Positions 27,478-40,000 of a DNA stretch of 64,000 nucleotides are shown piece after piece. The DNA is from Amia ocellicauda (taxonomy: Eukaryota; Chordata; Actinopteri; Amiiformes; Amiidae). A program made the position numbers and the translations under genes. Every line of letters starts with the position of its first letter. Position 1 is the stretch's first letter. Under the pieces are notes generated by a model, which was given only the letters and a program-made list of their open reading frames with translations, searched no databases and had not been told where the DNA came from. The stretch spans positions 82,808 to 146,807 of the forward strand of contig NW_027102721.1 of assembly GCF_036373705.1 (NCBI RefSeq), written 5' to 3'.

Positions 27478-29368
27478 CGATCCCGCTGCCTCTCGCATGC
27501 TGTAGCGTAAGGTACACTTATACATTTCAATTAAAGAAGTGAATTTAAAGTATCACCTTATCACGAATCCTGGAATCTTGTAGAACTCAATTTCTGTAAT
27601 AATTGGACGCAGACACCAATTCCAAAGATATAAATTGTCAAATGTATTCAAAACAAAGACTAAATGTAGCACTACACTAATTATACAAAAGGGAAAAACT
27701 AATTACAATTCAACTCTAGATCAACAAATCGAAGACAAATCACTTCCGTGACCAAATCAAAGACCATGGGATCACATATGATAACACAAATCGTTAAACA
27801 AAAAAGGTTATAAACACATTGACTACAATACCGGTTAGTAAGACGAAGGTGAGTCTCTCGTTAGTATTATTAGTCAGACATTAAATAACTACGCAGGTTA
27901 GTATTTATGTCAGGTAACTTCTCGTTATATATATATCAGTCTCATTCACGTTTAGGTGCCGAGAAAGATCCTATCATTACTTGTTACCACAATTTCCCTT
28001 AACTGATTATTATTCAATGATTAAGGATAGGCAGGGCCACCAATAATCTAATGTCAATTAACTTGTGTCAATTTCAGACTAAACAGTTAAACAGGAATGA
28101 GACGATATTTCTCGGCGTTGACAGATTTTATTTCTAAAATGATCAACAAAACAGTTTAATGCAACACACATTTATATTTAAGAAAACTAAATGATATTAC
28201 ACATTCTAAAATTATGAATCACAGATTAACATTTCTAATTGATTTCTCAAATGTCATGAATCATGAACTCCAAACTGTTAAACTTATCTGAACTTCGTCG
28301 CAGAGAGGCCTCTCTGGCTTCGGGCTCAGATAACAGCACACGGCACGAGGTCCGTGTGGTTTGGAACAAAGGCAGTCTGGTTCGGCTTTGTCCAAGAACT
28401 TCCACTCAGTCGATACACCTGGAAGTTGGGGTTTCGCGAAAGTAGAGTCGTTTCCAAACAGATTTTCCACTGGTTTGAAGGCTCCAAGGTTGTGCACAAA
28501 ATCTTCTTGGCAAGCAGGGTCTCTCACCGTACTTATTTGAAGACAAAGTCTTTGAGGAAAGCAGGGCCGTGTTTGTTCCAAGGGTCAAGTTTCTTAAGAC
28601 TCAAATAGCTATTTAAATGACTGACACTTTCGTATACAGTCGACTTAGTCAATTGTCCAGCTGTAAAACTCCACTGATCAGGTGGGCACAGGCGGGCAGC
28701 GCAGTTTGTAAAGTTCTTTATTTAATAAAGTCCTTTAAAAGAATTCTTCGTACGGCTCAATCTCCTTCTCCCAGTTTAACTCTTCTGTTGCCGGCAAAGA
28801 CTTAGTTGGTTTCTGGTTCCGGTTCTGGCAACAGAGCTACAGGTTGAGCTGTGGCAGCGAGTTACTGGTTCAGGTGAGAGAGAGCGAGAAAGACTGTCCG
28901 CTCTTCCTTATAGTCTGTCAGATCAAGAGGTGATTGGTTCTTGAGTTTTTGAGATTGGATTTCGGTTTCAGCCCCCAGTGTCCTATTGGATGGGGGCTTG
29001 ATTTATGACTGATGTCAATCCATGCCATCTTTTGGAAATGCCGGTTGGCCTTGGTTCGTAGCTCTATGTCGGGATTTCGGCTCTCGTCCACTTCAAAGAG
29101 TTTTTATCACCTACAGGCCCCTTTCTCCAGACATCTCATAGCAGAATTCCAAACTATTTGGCCTCTTCTTGGTGCCATCCTCCCCAAAACTGTCACTTTG
29201 ATGCAAACCAGTTCCAAGCTGATGAGCTAAGGGAATCTGATAACTTTGGGGGGGAGAGGTTTTCTTTAGATCAGTGCTTCAGCTCAGAGTCCAAATGCTC
29301 TTATCCAAATACACCCAACATAACGCTACAATGCTAAGCAAGCGCTCTACCACGTGAGCTAATCCTCA
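27478..29368 (-). pseudogene. tRNA-Ala-like gene split by LTR, 3' half truncated, U3
   Basis: The 5' half (29368-29331) is present. The 3' half is cut to 27500-27478, losing the acceptor and part of the T arm. Confidence 0.75.
27501..29330. mobile_element. solo-LTR-like insertion, U3
   Basis: This is 1,830 bp with ends TGTAGCG...CGCTACA and ATGC on both sides (27497-27500, 29331-29334). Confidence 0.72.
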
Positions 29369-29658
29369 GGGCTCTCGGTGAGGCCGACCCCCACTTCTTC
29401 AGTCTTTAAGTGGCACGTCGCGAGTAAGTCCTTTCCTGCGCTTCAGGCAAGCTTGCAGCCAACTGCGGACGACTTTACATCCTCGGTGGCAGCCATCGCC
29501 CCGCAATAGAAAAGGATTGTCATGAGCAAAACTTTCAAAGTGACCGAAAAGATCACGGCCCGTCGTGTGATGTGATTTACATGAGCTGCAGAAACGTTCA
29601 TGGAAATATGTATATAAGTAAGGATTTAATCACAGATAGAGAGAGAGAAAACGCACCA

Positions 29659-29664
29659 TACAGG
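29659..29664. other. uninterrupted Maverick target site, variant TACAGG (U3/U4 joint)
   Basis: It reads ACCATACAGGTCCTAGG with no element. The C to T variant is the same as the left flank of E3 (33211-33216). Confidence 0.8.
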
Positions 29665-29691
29665 TCCTAGGGGAAGAGCAACAGATCCACC

Positions 29692-29763
29692 TTCCCTGAC
29701 CGGGAATCGAACCCGGGCCGCGGCGGTGAGAGCGCCGAATCCTGAACACTAGACCACCAGGGA
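29692..29763 (-). tRNA. tRNA-Glu(CTC), U4, with a D-arm change
   Basis: It has a CTC anticodon and a normal acceptor stem. One substitution in the D loop (GTGTTCAGG on the minus strand, where other units have GTGGTCAGG) may affect box A. Confidence 0.85.
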
Positions 29764-29898
29764 CGGCTCCGAAAGTGACCCGCCACATGCAGCACTCTGG
29801 GCGCAACTTGGCTCACTCTGGACTTGGCCGTGCGACAGAGCGAGACGTGTGCGTAGAGCAGAAACCTTCATCATGGGCAAGAGGTGTGCAGCGGGCTT

Positions 29899-29970
29899 GG
29901 TTCCATGGAGTAATGGTTAGCACTCTGGACTCTGAATCCAGCGATCTGAGTTCAAGTCTCGGTGGGACCT
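29899..29970 (+). tRNA. tRNA-Gln(CTG), U4, with a D-arm change
   Basis: T to A in the D arm (ATGGAGTAATGG; other units have ATGGTGTAATGG) falls in box A. The rest is as in U3. Confidence 0.82.
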
Positions 29971-30126
29971 GGGGCCCTTGGCAGGGGCAGCTGCGGTGAA
30001 GCGGTTGTCTCCCTGCGTGAGGGCCTGTGTCTGCGAATAAGGCCTGTTTATGTTCCCTCTTGGGAGGCTTGGAGACGAATTGGCGAAAACTCCGGGTCGG
30101 CCTGGTGCGTTCATCTTCCTGGTGGT

Positions 30127-30780
30127 GACCGCGTGGCTTAACGGAGAAGAAGGTGCCTGTGTTGACAGATTACAGATAGATTATTTCCCTTCTTGGAAAT
30201 CATCGTTAAAGCGAAAAGGAACTTTGTAAACCAGCTAGCTTGGAAGCAACCACGTCAGGGCATTCTTTCAGTGAGACCTCGGTTTTTTACAAGCACGAGT
30301 GAAGCTTTAAAAGAAAATTACATAGAATGTTTGCGGCCGTTCATCCAATCAAAAGGTGCAAGCCCGAGTCCGATTGCGGTCTGTCTTCCCTGGGGGCGGG
30401 GGGGATTGTGTTTTGTGAGATCCGGGGGAGAGGTGAGGTGGCTTTCTTTGGTGTATGCCAGAGGTCCGGTGAGAGGTTGTCTTTTACAACTGTCCCTCAG
30501 TCAATACCAAAAACAGTCCCTGCCAATCTGGGAAAGCCATTCAGTCCACAAACAGAGTTTTGACAAACATCCTGCGGGCTTTTTCTCCACCGTTTGATCC
30601 TTTTATCGTTGACAGGAATTTCTACAGGGTACGTCCCGAACAGGTGCCTCAATGGCTGTTTGCTAGCTCGATAAATCTAACTTGCTCGGTCTGCATACTA
30701 TCTTTAATCTAAAACATCATACAGTCTCTTCGGTCTGACTTCGGATCGGAAGATTGAGGGTTGGAGTGCCTTTGCGGTCG
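30127..30780 (+). pseudogene. tRNA-Arg(TCG) interrupted, U4
   Basis: The 5' part begins at 30127 and the 3' part is 30732-30780, with the acceptor stem complementarity kept. Confidence 0.75.
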
Positions 30781-31023
30781 TTCCTGGGGTTACGACGTCG
30801 AAGCGGCATCTCGGTCGTTTTTGGGGAACTTCGGAAGGGCCAGCCGGCGTGCTAATGCTGCAGCCGTCGCCGGCGCGTTGTGTCTGATAACCTTACGGCA
30901 AACAGGCAATGCCTTGCGCCTGTGTCTGCGGCAAGAAAAGTGAGCGACTCTCCCCCGAAACCGGGGCACGAGCACCTGAGGCCTTGGAGAATGCGGGCAT
31001 CGATCCCGCCGCCTCTCGCATGC

Positions 31024-32881
31024 TGTAGCGTAAGGTACACTTATACATTTCAATTAAAGAAGTGAATTTATAGTATCACCTTATCACGAATCCTGGAATC
31101 TTGTAGAACTCAATTTCTGTAATAATTGGACGCAGACACCAATTCCAAAGATATAAATTGTCAAATGTATTCAAAACAAAGACTAAATGTAGCACTACAC
31201 TAATTATACAAAAGGGAAAAACTAATTACAATTAAACTCTAGATCAACAAATCGAAGACAAATCACTTCCGTGACCAAATCGAAGACAAATCACTTCCGT
31301 GACCAAATCAAAGACCGTGGGATCACATATGATAACACAAATCGTTAAACAAAAAAGGTTATAAACACATTGACTACAATACCGGTTAGTAAGACGAAGG
31401 TGAGTCTCTCGTTAGTATTATTAGTCAGACATTAAATAACTACGCAGGTTAGTATTTATGTCAGGTAACTTCTCGTTATATATATATCAGTCTCATTCAC
31501 GTTTAGGTGCCGAGAAAGATCCTATCATTACTTGTTACCACAATTTCCCTTAACTGATTATTATTCAATGGTTAAGGATAGGCAGGGCCACCAATAATCT
31601 AATGTCTATTAACTTGTGTCAATTTCAGACTAAACAGTTAAACAGGAATGAGAAGATATTTCTCGGCGTTGACAGATTTTATTTCTAAAATTATCAACAA
31701 AACAGTTTAATGCAACACACATTTATATTTCAGAAAACTAAATGATATTACACATTCTAGAGTTATGAATCACAGATTAACATTTCTAATTGATTTCTCA
31801 AATGTCATGAATCATGAACTCCAAACTGTTAAACTTATCTGAACTTCGTCGCAGAGAGGCCTCTCTGGCTTCGGGCTCAGATAACAGCACACGGCATGAG
31901 GTCCGTGTGGTTTGGAACAAAGGCAGTCCGGTTCGGCTTTGTCCAAGAACTTCCACTCAGTCGATACACCTGGAAGTTGGGGTTTCGCGAAAGTAGAGTC
32001 GTTTCCAAACAGATTTTCCACTGGTTTGAAGGCTCCAAGGTTGTGCACAAAATCTTCTTGGCAAGCAGGGTCTCTCACCGTACTTATTTGAAGACAAAGT
32101 CTTTGAGGAAAGCAGGGCCGTGTTTGTTCCAAGGGTCAAGTTTCTTAAGACTCAAATAGCTATTTAAATGACTGACACTTTCGTATACAGTCGACTTAGT
32201 CAATTGTCCAGCTGTAAAACTCCACTGATCAGGTGGGCACAGGTGGGCAGCGCAGTCTGTAAAGTTCTTTATTTAATAAAGTCCTTTAAAAGAATTCTTC
32301 GTACGGCTCAATCTCCTTCTCCCAGTTTAACTCTTCTGTTGCCGGCAAAGACTTAGTTGGTTTCTGGTTCCGGTTCTGGCAACAGAGCTACAGGTTGAGC
32401 TGTGGCAGCGAGTTACTGGTTCAGGTGAGAGAGAGCGAGAAAGACTGTCCGCTGTTCCTTATAGTCTGTCAGATCAAGAGGTGATTGGTTCTTGAGTTTT
32501 TGAGATTGGATTTCGGTTTCAGCCCCCAGTGTCCTATTGGAGGGGGGCTTGATTTATGACTGATGTCAATCCATGCCATCTTTTGGAAATGCCGGTTGGC
32601 CTGGGTTCGTAGCTCTATGTCGGGATTTCGGCTCTCGTCCACTTCAAAGAGTTTTTATCACCTACAGGCCCCTTTCTCCAGACATCTCATAGCAGAATTC
32701 CAAACTATTTGGCCTCTTCTTGGTGCCATCCTCCCCAAAACTGTCACTTTGATGCAAACCACTTCCAAGCTGATGAGCTTAGGGAATCTGATAACTTTCG
32801 GGGGGAGAGGTTTTCTTTAGATCAGTGCTTCAGCTCAGAGCCCAAATACTCTTATCCAAATACACCCAACATAACGCTACA
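31024..32881. mobile_element. solo-LTR-like insertion, U4
   Basis: This is 1,858 bp. It is distinguished by a perfect 28-bp tandem duplication (31250-31277, 31278-31305). Confidence 0.72.
31250..31305. repeat. 28-bp tandem duplication in the U4 LTR
   Basis: Two adjacent copies beginning AATCGAAGACAAATCACTTC are present; all other units have one. Confidence 0.85.
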
Positions 32882-33210
32882 ATGCTAAGCGAGCGCTCTA
32901 CCACGTGAGCTAATCCTCAGGGCTCTCGGTGAGGCCGACCCCCACTTCTTCAGTCTTTAAGTGGCACGTCGCGAGTAAGTCCTTTCCTGCGCTTCAGGCA
33001 AGCTTGCAGCCAACTGCGGACGACTTTCCTTCATCGGTGGCAGCCATCGTGCCGCAATAGAAAAGGATTGTCATGAGCAAAACTTTCAAAGTGACCGAAA
33101 AGATCACTGCCCGTCGTGTGATGTGATTTACATGAGTTACCAGAAACGTTCATGGACATATGTATATAAGTAAGGATTTAATCACAGATAGAGAGAGAGA
33201 AAATGCACCA

Positions 33211-33216
33211 TACAGG
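33211..33216. repeat. target-site duplication TACAGG, left of E3
   Basis: It has one mismatch to the right-hand CACAGG (48893-48898). Confidence 0.85.
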
Positions 33217-33397
33217 AGTAGATAGTAGGGTTTTTTGGGCGCGGCCTATTTTGTTATGACGTATGCCCTAAGCTTATTAATATTCCTACGTCATAATTGG
33301 GGGGCGTGATTTTAGAGTTATTTCCTTAATTATTCCTACGTCATATCCGTCAGAAAGTGTACACCCCTAAAACCCTGAACAACAAGGCCACCCATAA
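33217..33397. repeat. left terminal inverted repeat of E3
   Basis: It is 181 bp and corresponds to 10638-10818, with the same three CRE-like motifs. Confidence 0.93.
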
Positions 33398-34771
33398 CCG
33401 GTTGTTCTTGTTGTTCTTGTTGGTCAACTGTAGAGTGTGAATGGGTCGGCTCTTCCTGTAGTGGTTGGGGGTCTTTTTTAAATATACATGTAAGGGGCCC
33501 AGGTCTTAACAATGCCATTTTGAATAGTGCGTTTATCATATTCACACTGTCTCTGTCTCTGTCTCTGTCTGTCTCTCTCTCTCTGTCTCTCTCGCCCAAG
33601 CATTTTATAAGATCAACAAGTTCTGTTGTCTGTAATGGTCCCAGGTCTTAACAATGCCATTTTGAATAGTGCGTTTATCATATTCACACTGGCTCTGTCT
33701 CTGTCTGTCTCTATATCTCTCTCTCTCGCCCAATCATTTTATAAGATCAACAAGTTCTGTTGTCTGTAATGGTCACAGGTCCTAACAATTCCTGTTTTGC
33801 ATAGGGTACTTATGTTAACCCCAATGTATATGGCTCTGTCTCTCCCCTCAAATTTAATTAAAAATAAAATTTAAAAAAAGAGAGTGTGTGTGTGTGTGGG
33901 TGTTTGTCGGTATAGGTTAATTGTTTTTGTAAAAAAAAAAAAAAAAAAAAAAAAGCTGTGGTTATATTTTATCTCACACATAATGTGTTCATTCGTTTTA
34001 CTTAAATACATTCTAGGGTCTTAAAGCTCATAAGAGTTAGACTTAAGATAAGGATATGTTTTTAAGGTATTTTAGCAGGCTCAATCCCTGATGATAAGGA
34101 ATCATTTAAAAAATAAAAACAACTGATCACTCAATGCTAAATAGATCACAACACTCAAGGCTAAATCACTCACACCACGGGGGACGGGGGTGGGCTCAGA
34201 CAAACGTAGGCATGGCGTGTGGTCTCAAAACATTCAGAATACTTTTAAACTATATAATTTATAAGCTTTGTAAAATAAACCCAAATATCTCTTTTGTGGG
34301 GATAAACGCTGTTCTGAGTAGTTTGTGACTTGTTTAATACCAAACAAAGCATCGCTATTAAAAAAAAAAAAAAATCACTGGAAAAGCGCTACTTATTTTA
34401 GATCTTTATAGTTATTTTCTTGGCTCAGGTTGTTTTTTAGCGCGTATAAAGGCCTGAAATATTCTTAGTGTTTATTGACTATAGGTCTTGATGCTTAAAA
34501 ATGTTTTTTTGAGAGACCAAAAGGTTCTAATAAAAGTTTAGAGTAGAGAGGAGAGAGATCGTCGCCATCTTGGTTTCTATTTGAAATTGATGCAGGGTCA
34601 TTTTATTGGTTGGTTTTGATATGTTAATTGGTAACAGGACGGCACAAAGGCCAGCCCAGAACAATGCCTTACAAGCAGATCCGGCATCCGGCCATCAGTA
34701 TAAGTATGAAGGTCTGGTCTTCAGCTCGACAGACTCATACTGACCTTTCGATTTAAGCCTAAAGATCAACA
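33398..34771. other. non-coding left arm of E3
   Basis: It has the same CT-rich duplication, GT repeat and long A run as E2, differing only by small changes in simple repeats. No gene is seen before the spliced gene. Confidence 0.7.
34699..34706 (+). promoter_or_regulatory. TATA-like box of the spliced gene (E3)
   Basis: TATAAGTA lies 73 bp before the exon 1 ATG, with the same spacing as E2. Confidence 0.5.
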
Positions 34772-36807
34772 ATGTCCGGAAACAACATCAACGACTTCGA
34801 TTTAAACGAGTTTTTAGGTAAGTCTTCAGATTATTTTCATTGACTCAGAGCGGGTTGTGGGCATGTATTGTAAATAAGGTTATAACATCTGTTTTAAGTT
34901 CTGTAAAATTATTTTTCAGCCAGTCAACAGGAGTTAATTCCCAACGCTGAGGAGATCATCTGGAACAACGACGGTAAGATTTTTGTGTTTGCGCTCAAGG
35001 GTTCTTATGTATGGGTGTGTGGTTGTGTTTTGAAGCGGCTCATTAGAGTTATGAAAACGTTTTAATATATATTAATGGCGGTCTCTTTAATTACACAGAA
35101 ACTATCGAAAGGCCTGTGATTAATGTCTCCGAGGATCAACCAAGAGAAGTGGTTGTCCCTAGACAGGCTGTCTGCCGACCGGGTAAGAACTAAACCCCTG
35201 TTTGTTTGTATAACGTTTCTGTAAGATGTTTGAGGCCCGTCTTGTTAATTTAAAAAAATATCCTTTCTAACAGTATTAAGAAACGTGGTTCGAGACAACG
35301 AAAGGCCTTCCACAGCGAGGGCTTGTTTAGTTTTACCTTCGAGAACCGTAACCTTTCAAGAATCTGAAAGGCCGTCAGCCCCTGTATCTGATAGCGGTGA
35401 GTATATATCTGCCGCTTGTAAGAGGTTAAAGCTTTTTATAAAGCGGGGTGGTTAAAGGTTAAACATGTCTCTTACCTTCACAGAAGTGCAAAAAGCTAAA
35501 CCAGCTGAAAAACATAAGAAACGATTATTCTTTGGAGGTAAGTAAGATCTTTCAAACTTTAATGTTTTTAAAAGGGTTTTGTTTGCCCGTTGAGGGCTAA
35601 TATTTAAGCGAGGGGTGCCCATTTCCTGTAGGTCTTGGGGGTTCTGGGAAAGATCTTTAGAAGTCCGGACAGGTCTAGGCTTGTTTCTGGGGCATGTGTT
35701 TAGAAATGACCGATTGCCCGACCGTCTGGTTAGGAAGTAAAGCTGTCCGAAAGGTTTTAGTAAGTTGTTTGGCTTATCTCCCGCAATTATACTTCTGTTT
35801 TAAAGTGGCTGTAGGAAAAGGCTTGAAGGTGTTCATTGTATTTAATATTTAAACAGATCGTGAAAACGTTTGTGAAACAGGAAGTCCCGGGATCAGGAAG
35901 CGTTTACACTTGGAAGGTTCATTTAAAAATGAAATGTGGTGTGTGTGTGTATAAAAAGTGTTTTATTAACAATATTACATTTAAGAAACAGTTTATTTAC
36001 AGAGGCTTCTCTGTTTTACATTTATTATCAAGTCCTAATAAATATATTGTCTGTAAATAATAAGGCGTTGTAGTGAATGTCTAAGCCTATTTTCAAAGGT
36101 CTAAAAAAGCTAAAGGTTTTGAAGGTCCTGGACATGTTGTTTTAAGTTTGATTTCTGTCGCCGTTTAAAGATGTAAATGTAATGTATATTTTTATTCTTC
36201 CCAAGACTCTTGGGATAGTCATTCTGTGGATGAGCTATTGAGGACAATTACCCCGTCTAAGTGGGATCAAACATCTTCCCCGGAGAGATCACCGAGAGGA
36301 TCCCCCACGGTGGTCTTGGAGACCCCCCAACATCTACTCAGGCCACAGCCTTCTGGGGGTAATTCAACAATCCAGATTCAGCCCGCCGCATTGTCGGGCG
36401 GAACAAATACAGGCAACCAACAACCTCAGGGGTCGCCGTCAGTCAGGGTTGACACACCACCCAACGACGGACTGGTTTCAACATCGTCCCCCCAGCCCCG
36501 TTTCTTGGCTACAGAAACGCTGAACAGTACACCGCGATTGGCCAGGGTGTCACCGCAAAGGCCTTCTTGGTCTCCGTCCATGAGTATACGCTCGCTCCCT
36601 GCCTCCTTCGACCGAGATTTACCGGAGCGACCATCCTTTGCAGCTGAGCCAGGACACCATCCCCCGGAGCTACTTCCTGAAGGTCGGCATGAGTTGCTAC
36701 ATACCTTGTTACTAAATCAAAGACTTGTGTTAGTGGGGCAAAACCTTGTGATAGAGAGCCAAAACACCCTTATTAATACCCTTACTAACGAATTGTACCG
36801 TATTTAA
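34772..36807 (+). CDS. seven-exon spliced gene (E3)
   Basis: The exons are 34772-34817, 34920-34973, 35099-35182, 35274-35396, 35484-35537, 35857-35916 and 36206-36807. All splice sites and phases match E2. The exon 3 donor is GTAAGAA, nearer consensus than GTAAAAA in E2. Coding differences include Ala for Ser in exon 4 (PSTARAC) and Met for Val in exon 7 (SPSMSIRS). Splice sites and frame are kept although intron sequence has changed, which supports the model. Confidence 0.65.
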
Positions 36808-36870
36808 TGTTTTAATAGATACAAAACGCCTTACTATTGTGGGTTGTTGGAAAAATAAAAAATAAAAAAA

Positions 36871-37074
36871 ATGTCCGGACTTGGTAAAAGAACTCACAAA
36901 CTAAAGGATTATGAACAAGTTAGGGCCCCAAAAAGACCTTCCCGAGAGAACACCCTCGGCCCTGTTGTGAACTCCTCTGATGTCCCAATGAACCAGGAAC
37001 TATTACAAATGATAAATGATTTAAATAACCCCCAATCACCACCGATAGAATGTGAATTACCAGACTTACCGTGA
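36871..37074 (+). CDS. 67-aa ORF overlapping PolB (E3)
   Basis: It is identical in protein to the E2 copy, with the same GTGA overlap with the PolB frame. Confidence 0.55.
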   Translation: MSGLGKRTHKLKDYEQVRAPKRPSRENTLGPVVNSSDVPMNQELLQMINDLNNPQSPPIECELPDLP

Positions 37075-40000
37075 ACCCCGACCTTTTACAGATGGTCAAT
37101 GATCTAAATAACCACCTCCCAACGGTAGCGCTTATAGAGGTTCAACCCCTAGTTCACCCCGATTTGTTTGAAATGGTGGAGGCTTTGGAGACGCTACCCC
37201 GACCAAATTCTGCCCCTATTATAAATTTGAGACAATTAGAACACAGTACGGCGGCAGAAGCAGCCGTCACTATAGAGGAGGGTCTTGACATTAACCGGGT
37301 GGATATCTTTGAAGGACTTTTACAGGCTTTAAATGAGCCTCCTCAAAAAGGGGGTTTTGTAGATGTCAGCGGTGGGGGTGTTCGGAATGTGGAGGGTTCT
37401 GAGACTGATAAGGCTGTGGATAACATGCTCTGTGAGAATGTAGGGGTTGAAGGCTTTGTTCAAAATGATGATGTGTCCAAAAGTACCAGTGATCCCGTGA
37501 TTATAGATAGACCGGCCTATAACAATTTTGAAATGATTCAGCGTTTTAATTTTGCAGAACTTTTAAATTGTGACAATTATGCAGAAATATTTGTCAACAT
37601 ACACGAGGCCTTGCAAAACATGCTTGAACAGGTTGCTGAAAGGGTCAGACCTCGAGATGTTGTACAGTTAGAACTCAGAGGGGATGATTTGTTTAGCAAC
37701 CTATCTGTAATGCTGAGTGGAGATAATTTAGATGTTGATGAATTTCTGGCTAAAATCGAAGCGTTATTGCAAAGTAACGCATCCATCTTAGCTGATGAAA
37801 GTCTGTCTCTGGTAATGAATGTGGTTCCTAACCCTGAGGGTGGGGCGCTTAGAAGACTGTCGAAATGCTTGAAGAACGACATAATTAGGAACAAGCTCAG
37901 GCAATTAGTGGTGAGTTCCAATGGGGACAATAAGCTCTGTTTTGCTTACAGTTTAATAAAACTACTCACCCCCGACATGCCTGAACCCCAAGCTATGCAA
38001 GAGGCTTTAATGCTTCATCAGAGGGCCGGCTTAAACTCTCAACAGATGGTTGCCTTTTCAGACATTGCCATGTTTGAGGAGTTGTTGTCTTTAAAAATTG
38101 TTGTGTGGTACCGTTGTGAGGTAAAGGAAGTATTTGTGAAATTTCAGACACATCCTGAAACCCATACACAGACACTGTTTCTCTTCCTAAGTGATAGTCA
38201 TTACTTTGGAATAAAGAGTTTGACGGCTTTTTTGGGTTGTTCGTATGTTTGTCATTGGTGTTATAAGGCCTTCAATGATAAGCTTAAGCACCGCTGTGAC
38301 GGTTACTGTAACGTCTGTTTCAATCCGCAATGTCGTAAGGGTTTGGCCCCTACCATCCGATGTAAAGATTGCTTAAGGATTTGTCTCTCCGCGTTCTGTT
38401 TTTCCGAACATAAGGTGCAGAGGGCCGCTGCTGAGGGGGTTAAAAAACGGAGTTATTGTGATCAAACTAAATATTGCCCGCAGTGTTGCCTCCAGTACCG
38501 TTTTCATGAGGTTAAACCACACAAATGTCTGGAACCGAGATGTAGGATCTGTAATGCGGATTTAACCCCGGGGTCTGAACACCAGTGCTTTATTCAGCCG
38601 GTTAAAAAGGAGCCGCCGCACAACCGGTATGTCTTTTTTGATTTTGAATGCCGGCAAGAAAACGGGGTCCATGTTGCTAATTATATACACTGTATTGACA
38701 TGTTGGATTGTGAGTGGTCAGCTAGCGGTGAGAGTTGTGTCAGGGATTTCTTTACGCGGTATCGCGGTCCAAAATACCTCAATTACACATTTATTGCCCA
38801 CAATGCTAAGGGTTATGATTCTTACATATTGATGAAGTATCTGGTGGAAAATGGGGTGACCCCAAAAATAATAGCTCAGGGTAGCAAGATCATGTGTTTC
38901 ACCAACGAGGCTTTCAACCAACGTTACATAGACTCGTTAAATTTCCTCCCCATGAAATTGAGCGCTTTGCCTAAAGCTCTGGGTTTTGAGGCTCAGAAGA
39001 AAGGTTGGTTCTGCCATTTTTTTAATACTAAGGACACTCAAAATTATCGAGGGTCCTACCCGCCCGCCTCTTATTATGGGGTTGATACTATGATGTCTCA
39101 TGAGAGGGAGGAATTCTTTAAATGGTACAATACGGTTAAGGGGGGTGTTTTTGATTTCCGAGAAGAGATGGCCGCTTATTGTAAAAATGATGTGGAGATC
39201 CTTAAAGAAGCCTGTTTGCGTTTCCGCACCGAGGTTATCAACACGTCGGGTCTCGACCCTTTGCAAAGTGTGACCATAGCGTCTCTCTGCATGAAAATGT
39301 ATCGATCCAATTTCTTGCAGAAAAACACTATAGCGGACACCACTTCTGACAACTATCGTGCTAGACAAAAGAACTTTTCGACTGTCTCCATACAGTGGCT
39401 GGAATATCTGAGTGCCCGGGATAACATCTTCATCAGACATGCTTTAAATCAAGGGGAAGTCAAAATGGGTCCTTACTACTTAGACGGTTTTAGCGACGTG
39501 TCCGGGCGGCGTACCGCTTATGAGTTTGCTGGTTGTATTTACCATGGCTGTCCTCAGTGCTTCGACCCAAACACCTTTAACCCCGTAACACAAAAACTCT
39601 GCGGTGATATGTACTATGATTTCCAGGAACGAATTGAAACTTTAAAAAACACCTATGGTTTGAATGTACTGGTGATTTGGGAACACGCGTGGACGACCCT
39701 GAAGCAACAGGATGTGGAGGTACAACGGTTTATGGAAACCTTGGACTTTCCTGAACGTCTAGAGCCCAGGGATGCGTTATTTGGGGGTCGTACCAACGCC
39801 CTCTGTTTACATTATGAGGTAAAGGAGGGTGAGAGAGTAGATTACTATGATTTCACCAGTCTGTACCCTTATGTCAACAAGACCAAAATGTACCCGGTGG
39901 GGCATCCAACCATTGTTTATCGTGACTTTCTCGAAATCGGACAGTACTTTGGTTTGATCAAAGTCACCATGTACCCTCCTCGTGAGCTGTTCCTACCCGT

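Larger units (their letters stand above)
26337..29658. repeat. tRNA-cluster repeat unit U3 (with internal deletion)
   Basis: This is the shortest unit (3,322 bp). About 220 bp between the tRNA-Arg 3' part and the tRNA-Ala 3' part are replaced by about 20 bp of filler (27457-27477) that includes a copy of 26690-26703. The stretch 29369-29658 is spacer with a GAGA tract. Confidence 0.9.
30985..32919 (-). pseudogene. tRNA-Ala(AGC)-like gene split by LTR, U4
   Basis: The 5' half is 32919-32882 and the 3' half 31023-30985. ATGC duplications are at 31020-31023 and 32882-32885. Confidence 0.8.
29659..33216. repeat. tRNA-cluster repeat unit U4
   Basis: This is the standard order, ending at the left terminus of E3. 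It is longer than the other units because of a 28-bp tandem duplication in the LTR (31250-31305). Other spacers hold nothing recognised. Confidence 0.9.
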
